Source: Pseudomonadota bacterium (GTDB taxonomy: Bacteria; Pseudomonadota; Gammaproteobacteria; Burkholderiales; Burkholderiaceae_F). Taken from it: DNA of 64,000 nt. The notes beneath the pieces are model-generated. The model worked only from the letters and a program-made list of their open reading frames with translations. It did no database searches and was not told where the DNA came from. The position numbers and the translations under genes were made by a program. Shown here one piece after another: positions 16,762 through 26,729 of this stretch; the stretch's first letter is position 1; each line of letters opens with the position of its first letter. The stretch covers positions 62,001 to 126,000 of the forward strand of contig JAKAFN010000001.1 in the NCBI GenBank assembly GCA_021825945.1. The letters are read 5' to 3'.

Positions 16762-19401
16762 ATGAAAAGCTCCGAAATCCGCGAACGCTTCCTGCAATTC
16801 TTCGTCTCGAAGGGGCATACCCGCGTTCGCGCCGCCTCGCTGATTCCCGCCAACGACCCCACGCTGTTGTTCACCAACTCCGGCATGGTGCAGTTCAAGG
16901 ACGTTTTCACCGGCCGGGAAACCCGTCCCTACACCCGCGCGACCTCCTCGCAGAAGTCGCTGCGGGCGGGCGGCAAGCACAATGACCTGGAGAACGTCGG
17001 CTATACCGCGCGCCACCACACGTTCTTCGAGATGCTGGGAAACTTCAGCTTCGGCGATTATTTCAAGCGCGAGGCCATCGCCTACGCCTGGGAACTGTTG
17101 ACCGCCGTGTACGAGCTGCCGGTGGATCGCCTTTGGGTCACGGTCTACCAGGACGACGACGAGGCCTTCGACATCTGGACGAAGGAGATCGGCGTGGCGC
17201 CGGAGCGCTGCATCCGTATCGGCGACAAACCCGGCGCCGGGCGCTACGTCTCCGACAACTTCTGGCAGATGGCCGATACCGGCCCCTGCGGTCCCTGTTC
17301 CGAGATTTTCTATGACCATGGCCCCGGGGTTGCGGGCGGCCTCCCGGGATCGGCCGACGCCGACGGTGACCGCTACATCGAGATATGGAACCTCGTGTTC
17401 ATGCAGTTCGACCGCGACGCCGAGGGTACGCTCACGCCCTTGCCGCGCCCTTGCGTCGATACCGGGATGGGGCTGGAGCGCCTTTCCGCCGTGCTGCAGG
17501 GCGTGCACAGCAACTACGAGACGGATCTGTTCCGCAGCCTGATTGCGGCGGCGGCGCGCGCGACCGGGACCGCAGACCTCGCAGACAACTCGCTCAAGGT
17601 GATCGCCGACCATATCCGCGCCTGCGCCTTCCTGGTCGCCGACGGCGTGATCCCCGGCAACGAGGGGCGCGGCTACGTCCTGCGCCGCATCGTCCGGCGC
17701 GCGCTGCGGCACGGCTATCGCCTGGGCTGCCGACAGCCCTTTTTCGCGACCCTGGTCGCCGACCTCGAGAAGGAAATGGGCGAGGCCTATCCGGAACTCG
17801 GCGAGCAGCGCGAGCGCATCGAATCCGTTCTGCGCCTGGAGGAGGAGCGCTTCGGCGAGACGCTGGAGCACGGCATGAAGATCCTCCAGGAGGCGTTCGC
17901 CCGCCTGCCGGCATCGGGTGCGCAACTCGACGGCGAGACGGCCTTCCTGCTCTACGACACCTACGGTTTCCCGCTCGATCTCACGGCCGACGTGGCGCGA
18001 GAGCGCGGCGTCGGTGTCGACACCGAGGGCTTCGAGGCGGCGATGGAGCGCCAGCGTGCCCAGGCGCGCGCGCATGGCAAGTTCAAGTCGGCCCAGGAAC
18101 TGCACTTCGACGGCCGACCTACGGTGTTCGTCGGCTACGACGCTCCTGCCGCCGATGCGCAGGTGCTCGCGCTCTACCGCGATGGCGTGCCGGTGCAGGA
18201 GGTGCGTGATGGCGAACCGGCGATCGCAGTGCTCGATACGACACCGTTCTATGCGGAATCGGGCGGCCAGGTCGGCGACCGGGGCTGGCTCGAGGCCGGC
18301 GCGGTACAGATGGCAATCGAGGACACCCAGCGGATCCAGCCCGGGGTGTTTGGGCATCATGGTGCGGTTCGCGGCGGCGCGCTGCGGGTCGGCGATCGCG
18401 TGCAGGTGCGGATCGACGGCGAGCGCCGCGCGCGCACGCGCGGAAATCATTCGGCGACCCACCTGATGCACGCCGCCTTGCGCAAGGTGCTGGGTGCCCA
18501 CGTGCAGCAGAAGGGTTCGCACGTCGATGCCGCTCGCACGCGCTTCGACTTTTCGCACGACAAGCCGCTGACCTCGGGTGAAATCGCGCAAGTCGAGCGG
18601 ATCGTCAACGATGCGATCCGCGCCGACGTCGCTGTGTCCGCGCGCGAAATGGCCTATGACGATGCCATTCGCGCCGGCGCCCTGGCCTTCTTCGGCGACA
18701 AGTACGGCGACCGGGTTCGCGTGATCGCCATGGGCGACGGGCCCGAAAATCGATCCACCGAGCTGTGCGGCGGCACCCACGTCGGTCGCACCGGCGAAAT
18801 CGGTTTTTTCAAGATCGTCTCCGAGAGCGGCGTCGCTGCCGGCGTGCGCCGGGTCGAAGCGGTGACCGGCGCCGGGGCGCTGGAAGCGGTCCAGGAGATG
18901 GATGCCCGTTTGAACGAGATCGCAGCCGCCGTCCGCAGCCCCGTGCCGGAAGCCGCACAGCGCATCGCGCAGGTTCTGGAGCACGTCAAGGCGCTGGAGA
19001 AGGAAATTGCGCGCTGGAAGCAGAAAATGGCAGCCGGACAGGGGGCGGACCTGGTTTCGCAGGCGGTCGAGATCGACGGCATCCAGGTGCTCGCGGCCAG
19101 GATCGAAGGCGTGGACGCCCGTCAGCTGCGCGACACCGTCGACCAGCTCAAGTCCAAGTTCGAGCGCGCCGCTATCGTGCTGGCCGCGGTCGGCGATGGC
19201 AAGGTGCAACTCGTGGCCGGCGTCACCGCGGCCGCGACCGCCCGGATCAAGGCCGGCGAACTGGTCAACTTCGTCGCCGTCCAGGTGGGCGGCAAGGGTG
19301 GCGGCCGTCCCGATCTCGCGATGGCGGGCGGCACCAACGCCCAGGCGCTGACGCAGGCGCTGGCGCAGGTGCCGGACTGGGTGCGGAAACAGCTCGCCTG
19401 A
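16762..19401 (+). CDS. alaS: Alanine--tRNA ligase
   Basis: 879 residues from ATG 16762, matching the usual AlaRS length. The class II catalytic core has [27 protein letters not shown] and [19 protein letters not shown]. The editing domain has the zinc-binding NHSATHLMH and [13 protein letters not shown]. The C-terminal domain ends with [15 protein letters not shown]. It charges tRNA-Ala and edits Ser/Gly mischarging. The 141 bases between hemN and alaS show only a weak CACCG/CGGTG hairpin (16621-16639) and no gene. A TusA-like gene follows after 21 bases. Confidence 0.98.
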   Translation: MKSSEIRERFLQFFVSKGHTRVRAASLIPANDPTLLFTNSGMVQFKDVFTGRETRPYTRATSSQKSLRAGGKHNDLENVGYTARHHTFFEMLGNFSFGDYFKREAIAYAWELLTAVYELPVDRLWVTVYQDDDEAFDIWTKEIGVAPERCIRIGDKPGAGRYVSDNFWQMADTGPCGPCSEIFYDHGPGVAGGLPGSADADGDRYIEIWNLVFMQFDRDAEGTLTPLPRPCVDTGMGLERLSAVLQGVHSNYETDLFRSLIAAAARATGTADLADNSLKVIADHIRACAFLVADGVIPGNEGRGYVLRRIVRRALRHGYRLGCRQPFFATLVADLEKEMGEAYPELGEQRERIESVLRLEEERFGETLEHGMKILQEAFARLPASGAQLDGETAFLLYDTYGFPLDLTADVARERGVGVDTEGFEAAMERQRAQARAHGKFKSAQELHFDGRPTVFVGYDAPAADAQVLALYRDGVPVQEVRDGEPAIAVLDTTPFYAESGGQVGDRGWLEAGAVQMAIEDTQRIQPGVFGHHGAVRGGALRVGDRVQVRIDGERRARTRGNHSATHLMHAALRKVLGAHVQQKGSHVDAARTRFDFSHDKPLTSGEIAQVERIVNDAIRADVAVSAREMAYDDAIRAGALAFFGDKYGDRVRVIAMGDGPENRSTELCGGTHVGRTGEIGFFKIVSESGVAAGVRRVEAVTGAGALEAVQEMDARLNEIAAAVRSPVPEAAQRIAQVLEHVKALEKEIARWKQKMAAGQGADLVSQAVEIDGIQVLAARIEGVDARQLRDTVDQLKSKFERAAIVLAAVGDGKVQLVAGVTAAATARIKAGELVNFVAVQVGGKGGGRPDLAMAGGTNAQALTQALAQVPDWVRKQLA

Positions 19402-19422
19402 CATGCACCGGGAGCAATCTTC

Positions 19423-19677
19423 ATGAATGATGTCGTCGAGCCGATCCCGCCGCACTTCGATCGCGAAGTCGATGCGCGCGGTCTGAGCTGTCCTCTGCCG
19501 ATCCTGCGCGCCAAGAAGGCGCTCTCCGAAATGCAGAGCGGCGAGACCCTCAAGCTCATTTCCACCGATCCCGGCTCGGTGCGGGACTTCCAGGCATTCG
19601 CGCGTCAGACCGGCAACGCGCTGGTGGCGCAGACGTCGGGCGGGAAGGAGTTCACGCATTATCTGCGGCGACGCTGA
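19423..19677 (+). CDS. TusA/SirA-family sulfur carrier
   Basis: 84 residues with the family signature DARGLSCPLPILRAKKAL; Cys23 in CPxP is the sulfur-accepting residue. TusA-like proteins relay persulfide sulfur for tRNA 2-thiouridine synthesis, molybdenum cofactor or sulfur oxidation. It follows alaS closely, with GGGAG upstream of its ATG, and is probably co-transcribed. No dsr, hdr or other tus gene is in the window, so which pathway it serves is open. Confidence 0.93.
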   Translation: MNDVVEPIPPHFDREVDARGLSCPLPILRAKKALSEMQSGETLKLISTDPGSVRDFQAFARQTGNALVAQTSGGKEFTHYLRRR

Positions 19678-19690
19678 GCGCGGAACCGTT

Positions 19691-21043
19691 TCAGAGTGCT
19701 GCGGCGGTGATCGCGTCGAGATCGGCGGTGTGCCGGGCTAGGTCGAGACGCAGGTCCAGGAGCGTTTCCAGCGCGTGTATGCGCAGCCGTTCGATCTGCA
19801 CCGGCGTATCGATTCCTGCCTGATTCTGCGTGACGTCGGCGTGGGCGAAAGCCGCCATCTGTCGCAAGCGGGGCAGCAGGGCGTCTTCATACAGATCGAT
19901 CTGGCGGGTGTCCCCATCGATCAGCACCAGATCGGCGACGAGGCTTGCCTGGATGCCGAGCCGTCGGTTGCGCAACTGCGCTCGCGCTTCGCGCAGCCGG
20001 TCGCGGCTTTGGCGGATGGCCGCGTCGATGCCTTGGTACGCCAGGATGGGGAACATGATTCCGCCACCTGGGCTCTGTGTAAGGCCGTCCAGACTGCTAC
20101 CGATGGAGAGGGTGAAATCCGGAAGGTAGTCGAGTCGGGCACGTTCAATGTCGAACCGATCGGCGCGGATTTCGCGGCGCAACGCGGCCAGTTCCGGGTT
20201 GCGTTGCACCGCCTGGCCCAACACGCGATCCATGTCGACCCGTCGCACGGGTTGGCGCGGAAACGGAATGGGTACGCCCACCGCCCGCCGGATGGGGCGA
20301 CCCAGGATGCGGTTGAGGTTCGCGCGATCGGCGGACAATCGGGCGGTGAGGGAAACGATCCGAGCATGTAGTGCGGTTCGTTCATCCTCGATCGATAGCG
20401 CTGCCGTTGCCCGCGCGGTACCGGTTTCGATGCGCGCTTGTGCGAAGGCGTCGAGCTCGCCGAGCAGGCGTTCATCCCGTCGTAGGAGACCAAGCATTTC
20501 CGTGTCGGCCGCCAGTTCGTACCAGGCGTCGAGCACGTCCCGGCGCACGGTGAATTGTGCGCGGCGGTAGTTCCAGCCCGCCGCATACGCTCGTTGCAAC
20601 GCGGCACGTGCTTGCGTGAGCGGCTTGATTGGCCACTCGATGGGTGCGCTCGACATGTTGGCGAGTTGCAGCATCGTTCCGGCGGCGCTGGGTACGGCGT
20701 TCTGGAGACCGATCGTCGCGCCGAGCATGGGTACGGTCGGCTCGGTTCCTTGCTGGGGAATCTCCTCGATGGCGGCGCGCCATTGCCAGTATGCCGCCTC
20801 GACTTCGGGGTTTTCCGCGAGCGCTCGGGAGACCAGTTGTCGCGGCGTCGGCACCGGGGGAAGCGGATGCAGAGGACGCCGTAGCGGTGACGCGACAAAC
20901 GGCCTGCCTGCCGCCTCCGCTTGCCGCCGCAGTCCCGATTCTGCCCGTGGGGTGAACGTGCACGCGGTTGCTGCAATGAGTGCAAGCGCCGCGGCCGCGA
21001 GTCTGCCGCAGGTTGCCGTACGGTCCAACGTCTCGGAAATCAT
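19691..21043 (-). CDS. TolC/CusC-family outer-membrane factor of the RND metal efflux system
   Basis: 450 residues from ATG 21043, preceded by GGAGGA. A signal sequence runs to Cys28 (AATAC), an imperfect lipobox that may give a lipoprotein, as in CusC. The rest is the duplicated OEP alpha-barrel architecture with long helices. It should form the outer-membrane exit duct for the MFP and RND proteins encoded just upstream. Its ATG overlaps the RND stop (ATGA). In its C-terminal part one repeat contains ALLPRLRQMAAFA, typical of the heavy-metal OEP branch. Confidence 0.9.
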   Translation of the reverse strand: MISETLDRTATCGRLAAAALALIAATACTFTPRAESGLRRQAEAAGRPFVASPLRRPLHPLPPVPTPRQLVSRALAENPEVEAAYWQWRAAIEEIPQQGTEPTVPMLGATIGLQNAVPSAAGTMLQLANMSSAPIEWPIKPLTQARAALQRAYAAGWNYRRAQFTVRRDVLDAWYELAADTEMLGLLRRDERLLGELDAFAQARIETGTARATAALSIEDERTALHARIVSLTARLSADRANLNRILGRPIRRAVGVPIPFPRQPVRRVDMDRVLGQAVQRNPELAALRREIRADRFDIERARLDYLPDFTLSIGSSLDGLTQSPGGGIMFPILAYQGIDAAIRQSRDRLREARAQLRNRRLGIQASLVADLVLIDGDTRQIDLYEDALLPRLRQMAAFAHADVTQNQAGIDTPVQIERLRIHALETLLDLRLDLARHTADLDAITAAAL

Positions 21044-24000
21044 GTTCGGTCCTCCGCTGGAATGCCTGGATGTTCCGCATCGGCGATGAGCGGTGCGAAC
21101 CGGTGCCGCAGCGCATGACCCTTCACCATGTAGTAGAGCGTCGGCAGAACCAGCAATTCGAGCAGGAAGCTGGTGGTCAGGCCGCAGATCATGGGTAGCG
21201 CGAGGTGGCGCATCACGTCCGCGCCGGAACCCTGTGCCCAGAGCAACGGCGCCAAACCCATGATCGCTGCGCAAACCGTCATGGCCTTCGGTCGGATGCG
21301 GCGGACGGTGCCGGCTTGTACCGCCTCCATCAGGTCTGCGCGGCTGTTCAGGCGACCGTTCTCCAGTGCTTGTCGCAGGCTCATATCGAGATACACGAGC
21401 AGCACCAGGCCCATTTCCGCGCTGAGTCCGGCGACGGCGACGATGCCGACCCAGACGGCCACGGATAGTTCGTAGTGCTGGAACCAGAGGCCCCAGAATG
21501 CACCCACCAAACCGAAAGGCACGGCCAGCAACACGCCGATCGTACTCACGGCGCTGCCCGTTGCCAGATAGAGCAACACCACGATTCCCAGCAGCATGAG
21601 CGGAACTGTGAGCGCGAGCCGCCGGTCGGCGGCGTGGATCTGCGCGAACTGGCCGATCCATTCGTAGGTGTATCCGGGCGGAAGCGTCACGGCCCTTGCG
21701 ATCGCGGCATCGGATCGTCGTACGTACCCCAGGACGTCGGACACCTGTGTGGTCACATTGATGTAATTGACCGTCCGAGCGTCGTAGCTATCGATTTCGG
21801 GCGGACCGGCGTCGTAGCGGATGTTGGCGAGCATGCCAAGCGGGATGCTCTCGCCGTTTGGCCGCATCAACGGTATCTGACGCAATTCTTCAGGGTGGTC
21901 GCGGAGGTCGACCGGGTAGCGGAGATTGATCGCGTAGCGTTCCACGCCCAGGACCATCGTACTGATCCGACTGCCGCCGATGGCGGTCTCGATGACGCGC
22001 TGCACGTCCCCAACGGTCAACCCATAGCGCGCCGCCACCTTGCGGTCCACCGTGATGTCGAGGTAATAGCCCCCTGAGGTCTGGTTGGCGATGGCGCCCA
22101 GGGTGCCACGCACCGGTGTGATGGCGGCGGCGATGTCGTTGGAGAGCTTCCCCAGGACCGAAAGGCGCGGCCCCGTCACCCGGATTCCAATCAGGGTTTT
22201 GCTGCCGCTATTGACCATGTTGGTCCGATTAACGATCGGCATGGTCCAGTACGCCGGTAGACCAGGGATGTGCAACGCGTCGCTCAAGCCGGCGCGTCGG
22301 TGCCCCGAGGCGTCCCGATAGCCATTTTCGAGTTCATCGATGCGGATGTGCCGAGTATCCGGCCAGAAGGTATCGCGAAACGGCCACTGCAGCCATCGCG
22401 GCCAGCGGGCGTAAAAGCGTGGAACCGTCACGCTCGGCCACTGGTCGCGCGGTTTCAAGTGCACGATGGTGTCGAGCATGCTCAGGCCGGCATCGTCGGT
22501 CGCGGTCTCCGCCCGCCCGGTCTGACCGAATACGTTTGCCACTTCGGGAAAGCGCTTGATGATCTTGTCGGTCTGCTGCACGATCGCGCGCGCCTCGGTG
22601 ATGCCGAGGCCGGGATAGGTGGTTGGCATGTACTCCAGATCACCTTCCCACAGCGACGGCGTGAATTGCGTGCCGAGGTGGGATAGCGGCCATGCAACCG
22701 ATAGGGCAAGAACCGTGGCAAGCGTGATCGTCAGCCAACGATGGGCGATGGCGAGGCGGAAGGCCGGTGCGAAACCGGCTTGGAGTGCACGGTTGATCGG
22801 GTTGCGATCTTCCGGGACGATGCGCTGCGGGAGGGCGAGCAGCAGCATCAGCAGCGCAGATCCGATCGCGGCGGTCTCTCGATGCGCGGCCAGCAGCGCG
22901 GAATGCCCGGCCAGCACGAATACCGACAATGCGACCGCGACTGCCAGCATGGCGGCCAGGGAACGATGCAGGGGCTTCGACCATCGTGCGGGGAACAGAT
23001 TCGGGCTGATGAGGTGGATCATCAGCACCGGAATCAGCGTGATGGAACCCAGCGCCGCAGCGGCCATGGCAAATGTGCCGGTCAGCGCCAACGGGCGGAA
23101 CATCTTGCCGCTTTCCCCCGGCAGCACGAAGATCGGCAGGAAGCTGACCGTCAGGATCAGCAGGCTGAAGAAAAGGCTCGGCACCACCTCTGCGGCGGCG
23201 TGCAGAATGATGTTTGTGTGGTCTCGCGGCGCTTCGCCACGCTGGACGCGCAGCGTTTCCATGTTCAGAACCTGATGGGCGTTCTCCACCGAGATGATGG
23301 CCGAGTCGACCACCACCCCGATGGCGATGGCGATGCCGCTCAAGCTCATAATGTTGGCGCTCACGTTCATCGCCTTGAGGATCGCGAGGCTTGCGAGCAT
23401 GCTCGTCGGAATCACGATGATGGCGATCAGGGCGCTGCGTCCGTGCAGCAGGAAGATGACGCAGACCAGCGCCACGACGATCATTTCTTCGGTCAACGTG
23501 TCGGAAAGTGTCGTAATCGCGCGGTCGATCAGTAGCGTACGGTCGTATCCGGCTTTTACGAGCACGCCGGCCGGCAGACTGGGTTCGATCTCGGCGATCT
23601 TGTTCTTGACACGTTCGACGACTTGATACGTGTTTTCCCCGGAGCGCACGACGACGATTCCGCAAGCGGCTTCGCCGATGCCGCTCCATTCGCACAATCC
23701 CTGGCGTTGTTCCCCGCCTTGTTGCAGGGTCGCCACGTCGCGCAGCAGAATCGGGGTGCCGTCGCGCTGCAGGCCGACCGGCACCTCGCCGATCTGTCGG
23801 AGATTTTTGAAGTATCCCCGGCTACGCACCATGTAGCGCAGTTCGCTGCGCTCGATGACGGACCCACCGACATCATTGTTGGAATCCGCGATCGCTTTGC
23901 GAATTTCGTCGATGGTGAGGTGATAGGCGCGGATCCGGTTCGGATCGATGATCACCTGGTATTCGCGGACGAATCCCCCCAGTGGGGCAACCTCGGCGAC

Positions 24001-24684
24001 ACCGGATACGGATTCGAGTTCGAATCGCATGAACCAGTCCTGCAGGCTGCGCAGTCCGGCGAGGTCGACATTGGCCTTGGCCAAGGGCTTCCCTGTCAGC
24101 GGACAGGTTCCCGCATGGAGGAACCCCCGCACCCGTGAGAGCCGCATGCGTACGGAATCATCGGCCGCTTTTTCGGGCGAGCCGTACCAGTTTCCGGTAT
24201 CCGGATCGCGCCAGATGCCGTGCGGGTGGTCGGCGCAGTACCAACCGGCGAGCAGCGCGTATTGATACGCCCAGCCGACACCGGTCGCATCCGGACCGAG
24301 TTGCGGCGTGACACCGCGAGGCAGCTTGGCCCTGGCGTAATTGAGGTATTCAAGTACGCGGCTGCGCGCCCAGTACAGGTCTGTCCCCGGATCGAAGGTC
24401 ACGTGGATCAGCGAGAAGTCGGGCATGCTCTCGCCGCGGATCGACTGCACCTTCGGCACATCCAGCAGGGCGGTTTCCAGCGGATAGGTCACCTGATCCT
24501 GCACTACGTCCGGCGGCTCGCCCATGTAGTTCGCGAGAACCAGCACCTGGGTGTCGGAGAGATCCGGCACGGCATCGAGTTTGCTGTGGAAGGTCAGCCA
24601 CGCCGTCACGGCAATGATCGTCGTGGCAAGGATCAGGACGATCCCGCGGTTCCGGATGGAAATCTCGATGATTTTCCTGAGCAT
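21040..24684 (-). CDS. Heavy-metal RND efflux pump, CusA/CzcA family, with extra segments
   Basis: 1214 residues versus about 1050 for CusA. It shows the twelve-helix RND plan with two periplasmic porter regions, the helix-4 motif GVVVDSAIISVENAH, the CusA-type porter motifs EYMPTTYPGLG and VNRTNMVNSG (Met residues in places used for Cu/Ag in CusA) and GPDATGVGWAYQYAL. It should drive proton-coupled export of a monovalent metal such as Cu+ or Ag+; metal choice is inferred. Two additions are visible. About residues 146-207 hold a 60-residue insertion with Cys150 and Cys194 (GTCPLTGKPL). A second near residues 595-665 has two extra hydrophobic stretches. Divalent-metal transport remains possible. 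Confidence 0.93.
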   Translation of the reverse strand: MLRKIIEISIRNRGIVLILATTIIAVTAWLTFHSKLDAVPDLSDTQVLVLANYMGEPPDVVQDQVTYPLETALLDVPKVQSIRGESMPDFSLIHVTFDPGTDLYWARSRVLEYLNYARAKLPRGVTPQLGPDATGVGWAYQYALLAGWYCADHPHGIWRDPDTGNWYGSPEKAADDSVRMRLSRVRGFLHAGTCPLTGKPLAKANVDLAGLRSLQDWFMRFELESVSGVAEVAPLGGFVREYQVIIDPNRIRAYHLTIDEIRKAIADSNNDVGGSVIERSELRYMVRSRGYFKNLRQIGEVPVGLQRDGTPILLRDVATLQQGGEQRQGLCEWSGIGEAACGIVVVRSGENTYQVVERVKNKIAEIEPSLPAGVLVKAGYDRTLLIDRAITTLSDTLTEEMIVVALVCVIFLLHGRSALIAIIVIPTSMLASLAILKAMNVSANIMSLSGIAIAIGVVVDSAIISVENAHQVLNMETLRVQRGEAPRDHTNIILHAAAEVVPSLFFSLLILTVSFLPIFVLPGESGKMFRPLALTGTFAMAAAALGSITLIPVLMIHLISPNLFPARWSKPLHRSLAAMLAVAVALSVFVLAGHSALLAAHRETAAIGSALLMLLLALPQRIVPEDRNPINRALQAGFAPAFRLAIAHRWLTITLATVLALSVAWPLSHLGTQFTPSLWEGDLEYMPTTYPGLGITEARAIVQQTDKIIKRFPEVANVFGQTGRAETATDDAGLSMLDTIVHLKPRDQWPSVTVPRFYARWPRWLQWPFRDTFWPDTRHIRIDELENGYRDASGHRRAGLSDALHIPGLPAYWTMPIVNRTNMVNSGSKTLIGIRVTGPRLSVLGKLSNDIAAAITPVRGTLGAIANQTSGGYYLDITVDRKVAARYGLTVGDVQRVIETAIGGSRISTMVLGVERYAINLRYPVDLRDHPEELRQIPLMRPNGESIPLGMLANIRYDAGPPEIDSYDARTVNYINVTTQVSDVLGYVRRSDAAIARAVTLPPGYTYEWIGQFAQIHAADRRLALTVPLMLLGIVVLLYLATGSAVSTIGVLLAVPFGLVGAFWGLWFQHYELSVAVWVGIVAVAGLSAEMGLVLLVYLDMSLRQALENGRLNSRADLMEAVQAGTVRRIRPKAMTVCAAIMGLAPLLWAQGSGADVMRHLALPMICGLTTSFLLELLVLPTLYYMVKGHALRHRFAPLIADAEHPGIPAEDRT

Positions 24685-24706
24685 GACAATCCTCGTCCGG
24701 CGTTGG

Positions 24707-26065
24707 TCAGCGGGCCGCTTTCGGCGGGTTTGGCATCTTCATTTCCGCCATTGCCTTGCCGCCGGGCGCCTGCGCCCCGGCACGGAACTTGGCGGCGACT
24801 TCATTCATGTTCGACTCGACGTCGATCAGGAACTGGCCGCTGGTGACGACGCGATCTCCGGGCTGCACGCCGGATAGGACCTGGATGAGGCCGCCGTCGC
24901 CGGAGAGGCCCGTGATTACCTTTCGGGGAACGAAGCGGCCGCGTCCTTGGGCGAGAAAGGTCACTTCGCCGGTGCCGGTATGGATGATCGCCGATTCCGG
25001 CGCCAGTGGACTGCGCTCGAGCGGCGTCGTTGCAATGTCGACGAGTGCATACATTCCGGGGCGCAGAAATCCGCCCGGATTCTCGAGCCGGGCGCGTACC
25101 GTCACCGTGTGCGTCTGTGGATCTTCATCCGGGGCGATAAAGAAGATCCGGCCTTCGAGAACATGGCCCGGATCGGCTGCCAGATGTGCCCGCAGGACTT
25201 GTCCGAGGCGCAGCCAGCGCAATTGGTTGTCGTACACCTGGGCGTCCAGCCAGACATGGTTCAACCGATCGATCCGCATCACGGTTTCGCCGGCCTTGAT
25301 GAACGACTTCTGCCGGATGCCGATTTTGGCTAGGTATCCCGACACCGGGCTGAGAAACGTCAGGTATTCTCGCGCCTTGCCGTCGGCCGCGACGCGATCG
25401 AGCTGTTCGGGACTCACGCCGAGATAGATGAGGCGCATGCGGATCGAATGCAGGATACGCCGCGCTTCGGCAATCGCGTTTGCATCGTGTGTGCGGACGG
25501 CAAGCGCGGCATTTCGGGCCGCGGCGAGCATCTCCTCCTCGGCGGCGAGAAGCTGCGGGCTATATACGGTGAAGAGCGGATCGCCTTTGCGGATCGCCGT
25601 ACCGTTCGTGGTGGCGTAGAGGGTTCCGATCCAGCCGCTCGTTCGCAAGGTCACGGCGGTGATGATCGGAGTCGCCAGCCGGACATAGCCGACCGTGCGT
25701 ACGGTCTTGCGCAAGATGCCGAGGCGGACGGTGCTGGTCTGGACCGCGAGGTTCTGCTCGATCGCCGGATCGATCGTCACATCGCCCGGATTGCCGGCCT
25801 TGTCTTCCGAGGCATACACCGGAACGAGTGCCATGCCCATGGAACTGATCCCCGGCTTCGGCGAGATCGAAGACGGCCCTAGCATCGGATCCCACCAGTA
25901 GAGAACCTTGCGTGTCGAGTCGATCGGAGCGGCGGCTGCGGGTGCCTGCCGCGATCCCATGTTTCGAGCCGGCTTCGAGCTGCCGCCGGCGTACCATCCT
26001 CCAAGGAGCGCGCCCAAGCCGGCAGCAAGGAGGACCACGACGAGTGTGCGGGAAATGCGTTTCAT
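24707..26065 (-). CDS. CusB-type periplasmic membrane-fusion protein
   Basis: 452 residues from ATG 26065, with GGAGAT eight bases upstream. An N-terminal signal anchor (LVVVLLAAGLGALLGGWYAGG) is followed by a CusB-like heavy-metal-binding motif, VLYWWDPMLGP and MGMALVPVYA (about residues 55-85), rich in Met and Trp rather than Cys. Lipoyl-like, hairpin and beta-barrel domains follow, and a C-terminal MAEMKMPNP tail. The protein should bridge the RND pump to the outer-membrane factor and may pass metal to the pump. It begins the contiguous cusB-cusA-cusC-like unit. Confidence 0.92.
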   Translation of the reverse strand: MKRISRTLVVVLLAAGLGALLGGWYAGGSSKPARNMGSRQAPAAAAPIDSTRKVLYWWDPMLGPSSISPKPGISSMGMALVPVYASEDKAGNPGDVTIDPAIEQNLAVQTSTVRLGILRKTVRTVGYVRLATPIITAVTLRTSGWIGTLYATTNGTAIRKGDPLFTVYSPQLLAAEEEMLAAARNAALAVRTHDANAIAEARRILHSIRMRLIYLGVSPEQLDRVAADGKAREYLTFLSPVSGYLAKIGIRQKSFIKAGETVMRIDRLNHVWLDAQVYDNQLRWLRLGQVLRAHLAADPGHVLEGRIFFIAPDEDPQTHTVTVRARLENPGGFLRPGMYALVDIATTPLERSPLAPESAIIHTGTGEVTFLAQGRGRFVPRKVITGLSGDGGLIQVLSGVQPGDRVVTSGQFLIDVESNMNEVAAKFRAGAQAPGGKAMAEMKMPNPPKAAR

Positions 26066-26204
26066 AGGAATCTCCGACCGGAATGCGACGAACATCGTCC
26101 GCCGAACGGGACCGATCCCAGCCGGGATCCCGACGACGGCCGATCACTGCGCGTGGCGGCACTACCGAAACGGCAGCGGGGCGCACACGCACGAGGTCAG
26201 GAGA

Positions 26205-26651
26205 TCAAATGAGGAATACGCAGTGCAGGATGCTATGGGGCGGCGGGAGAACCCCAATGATCGGCGGTGCGGGTCGAGGCGAACGCGTCCGCGAGGATGC
26301 CGACATGTTCAGGTCGGTGACGACGTAGTAGAGCAGTGCCGCACCGACGGCATGCGTGAGCGGGGGGGGCGAAGGCACGCCCACGGTGGCGTGGCTCGCA
26401 TCATATGCTGGGCAAACACAGGGAAGGGCGCTCAGGTTGCGGCTCGCGCAATGCGCAGCCATTCCACCCATCGCACCTTGGGTTGCCTGCGCGGCAGCCA
26501 TGGGCGCATGGTCGGCGACCTTGGCGCCGGAGTTGCACATATCCGTCTGCATGACCGCGCACACGCAAGCCGCTGCCGCCGATTGCGCATACAACAACGT
26601 GATGATCGTGAACAAGCCGATCATCTTGTAGAGGATCCCTGAACGCTTCAT
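26205..26651 (-). CDS. Small exported Cys/Met-rich protein upstream of the metal efflux operon
   Basis: 148 residues with a signal peptide ending about AQSAAAA, then Cys29 and Cys31 (CVC), Cys39, Cys68, Cys78 and Cys80 (CVC), a Met/His-rich stretch (DHAPMAAAQATQG, MGGMAAHC) and a second hydrophobic segment (about 100-113) before a Pro-rich tail. I do not recognise the family with certainty. Size, position and composition resemble CopL/DUF2946-like proteins that sit in front of copper-resistance genes. A role in binding metal in the periplasm or sensing it is an inference. It is on the efflux strand, 140 bases ahead of the cusB-like gene, with a weak ribosome site. Confidence 0.65.
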   Translation of the reverse strand: MKRSGILYKMIGLFTIITLLYAQSAAAACVCAVMQTDMCNSGAKVADHAPMAAAQATQGAMGGMAAHCASRNLSALPCVCPAYDASHATVGVPSPPPLTHAVGAALLYYVVTDLNMSASSRTRSPRPAPPIIGVLPPPHSILHCVFLI

Positions 26652-26729
26652 GGCGCGGATTCTACCCCGATGGCGCCAGCCGATCGGCGAGATGCCGATG
26701 CGTGTTGGTGCCCCGTTCCCACGGAATCG

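Noticed and set aside
15154..19659. A 1501-codon open frame on the minus strand
   Set aside because: It lies antisense to hemN, alaS and the TusA-like gene in register with their codons; high GC keeps the opposite frame open. The translation is Arg/Asp/Leu-rich without any domain.
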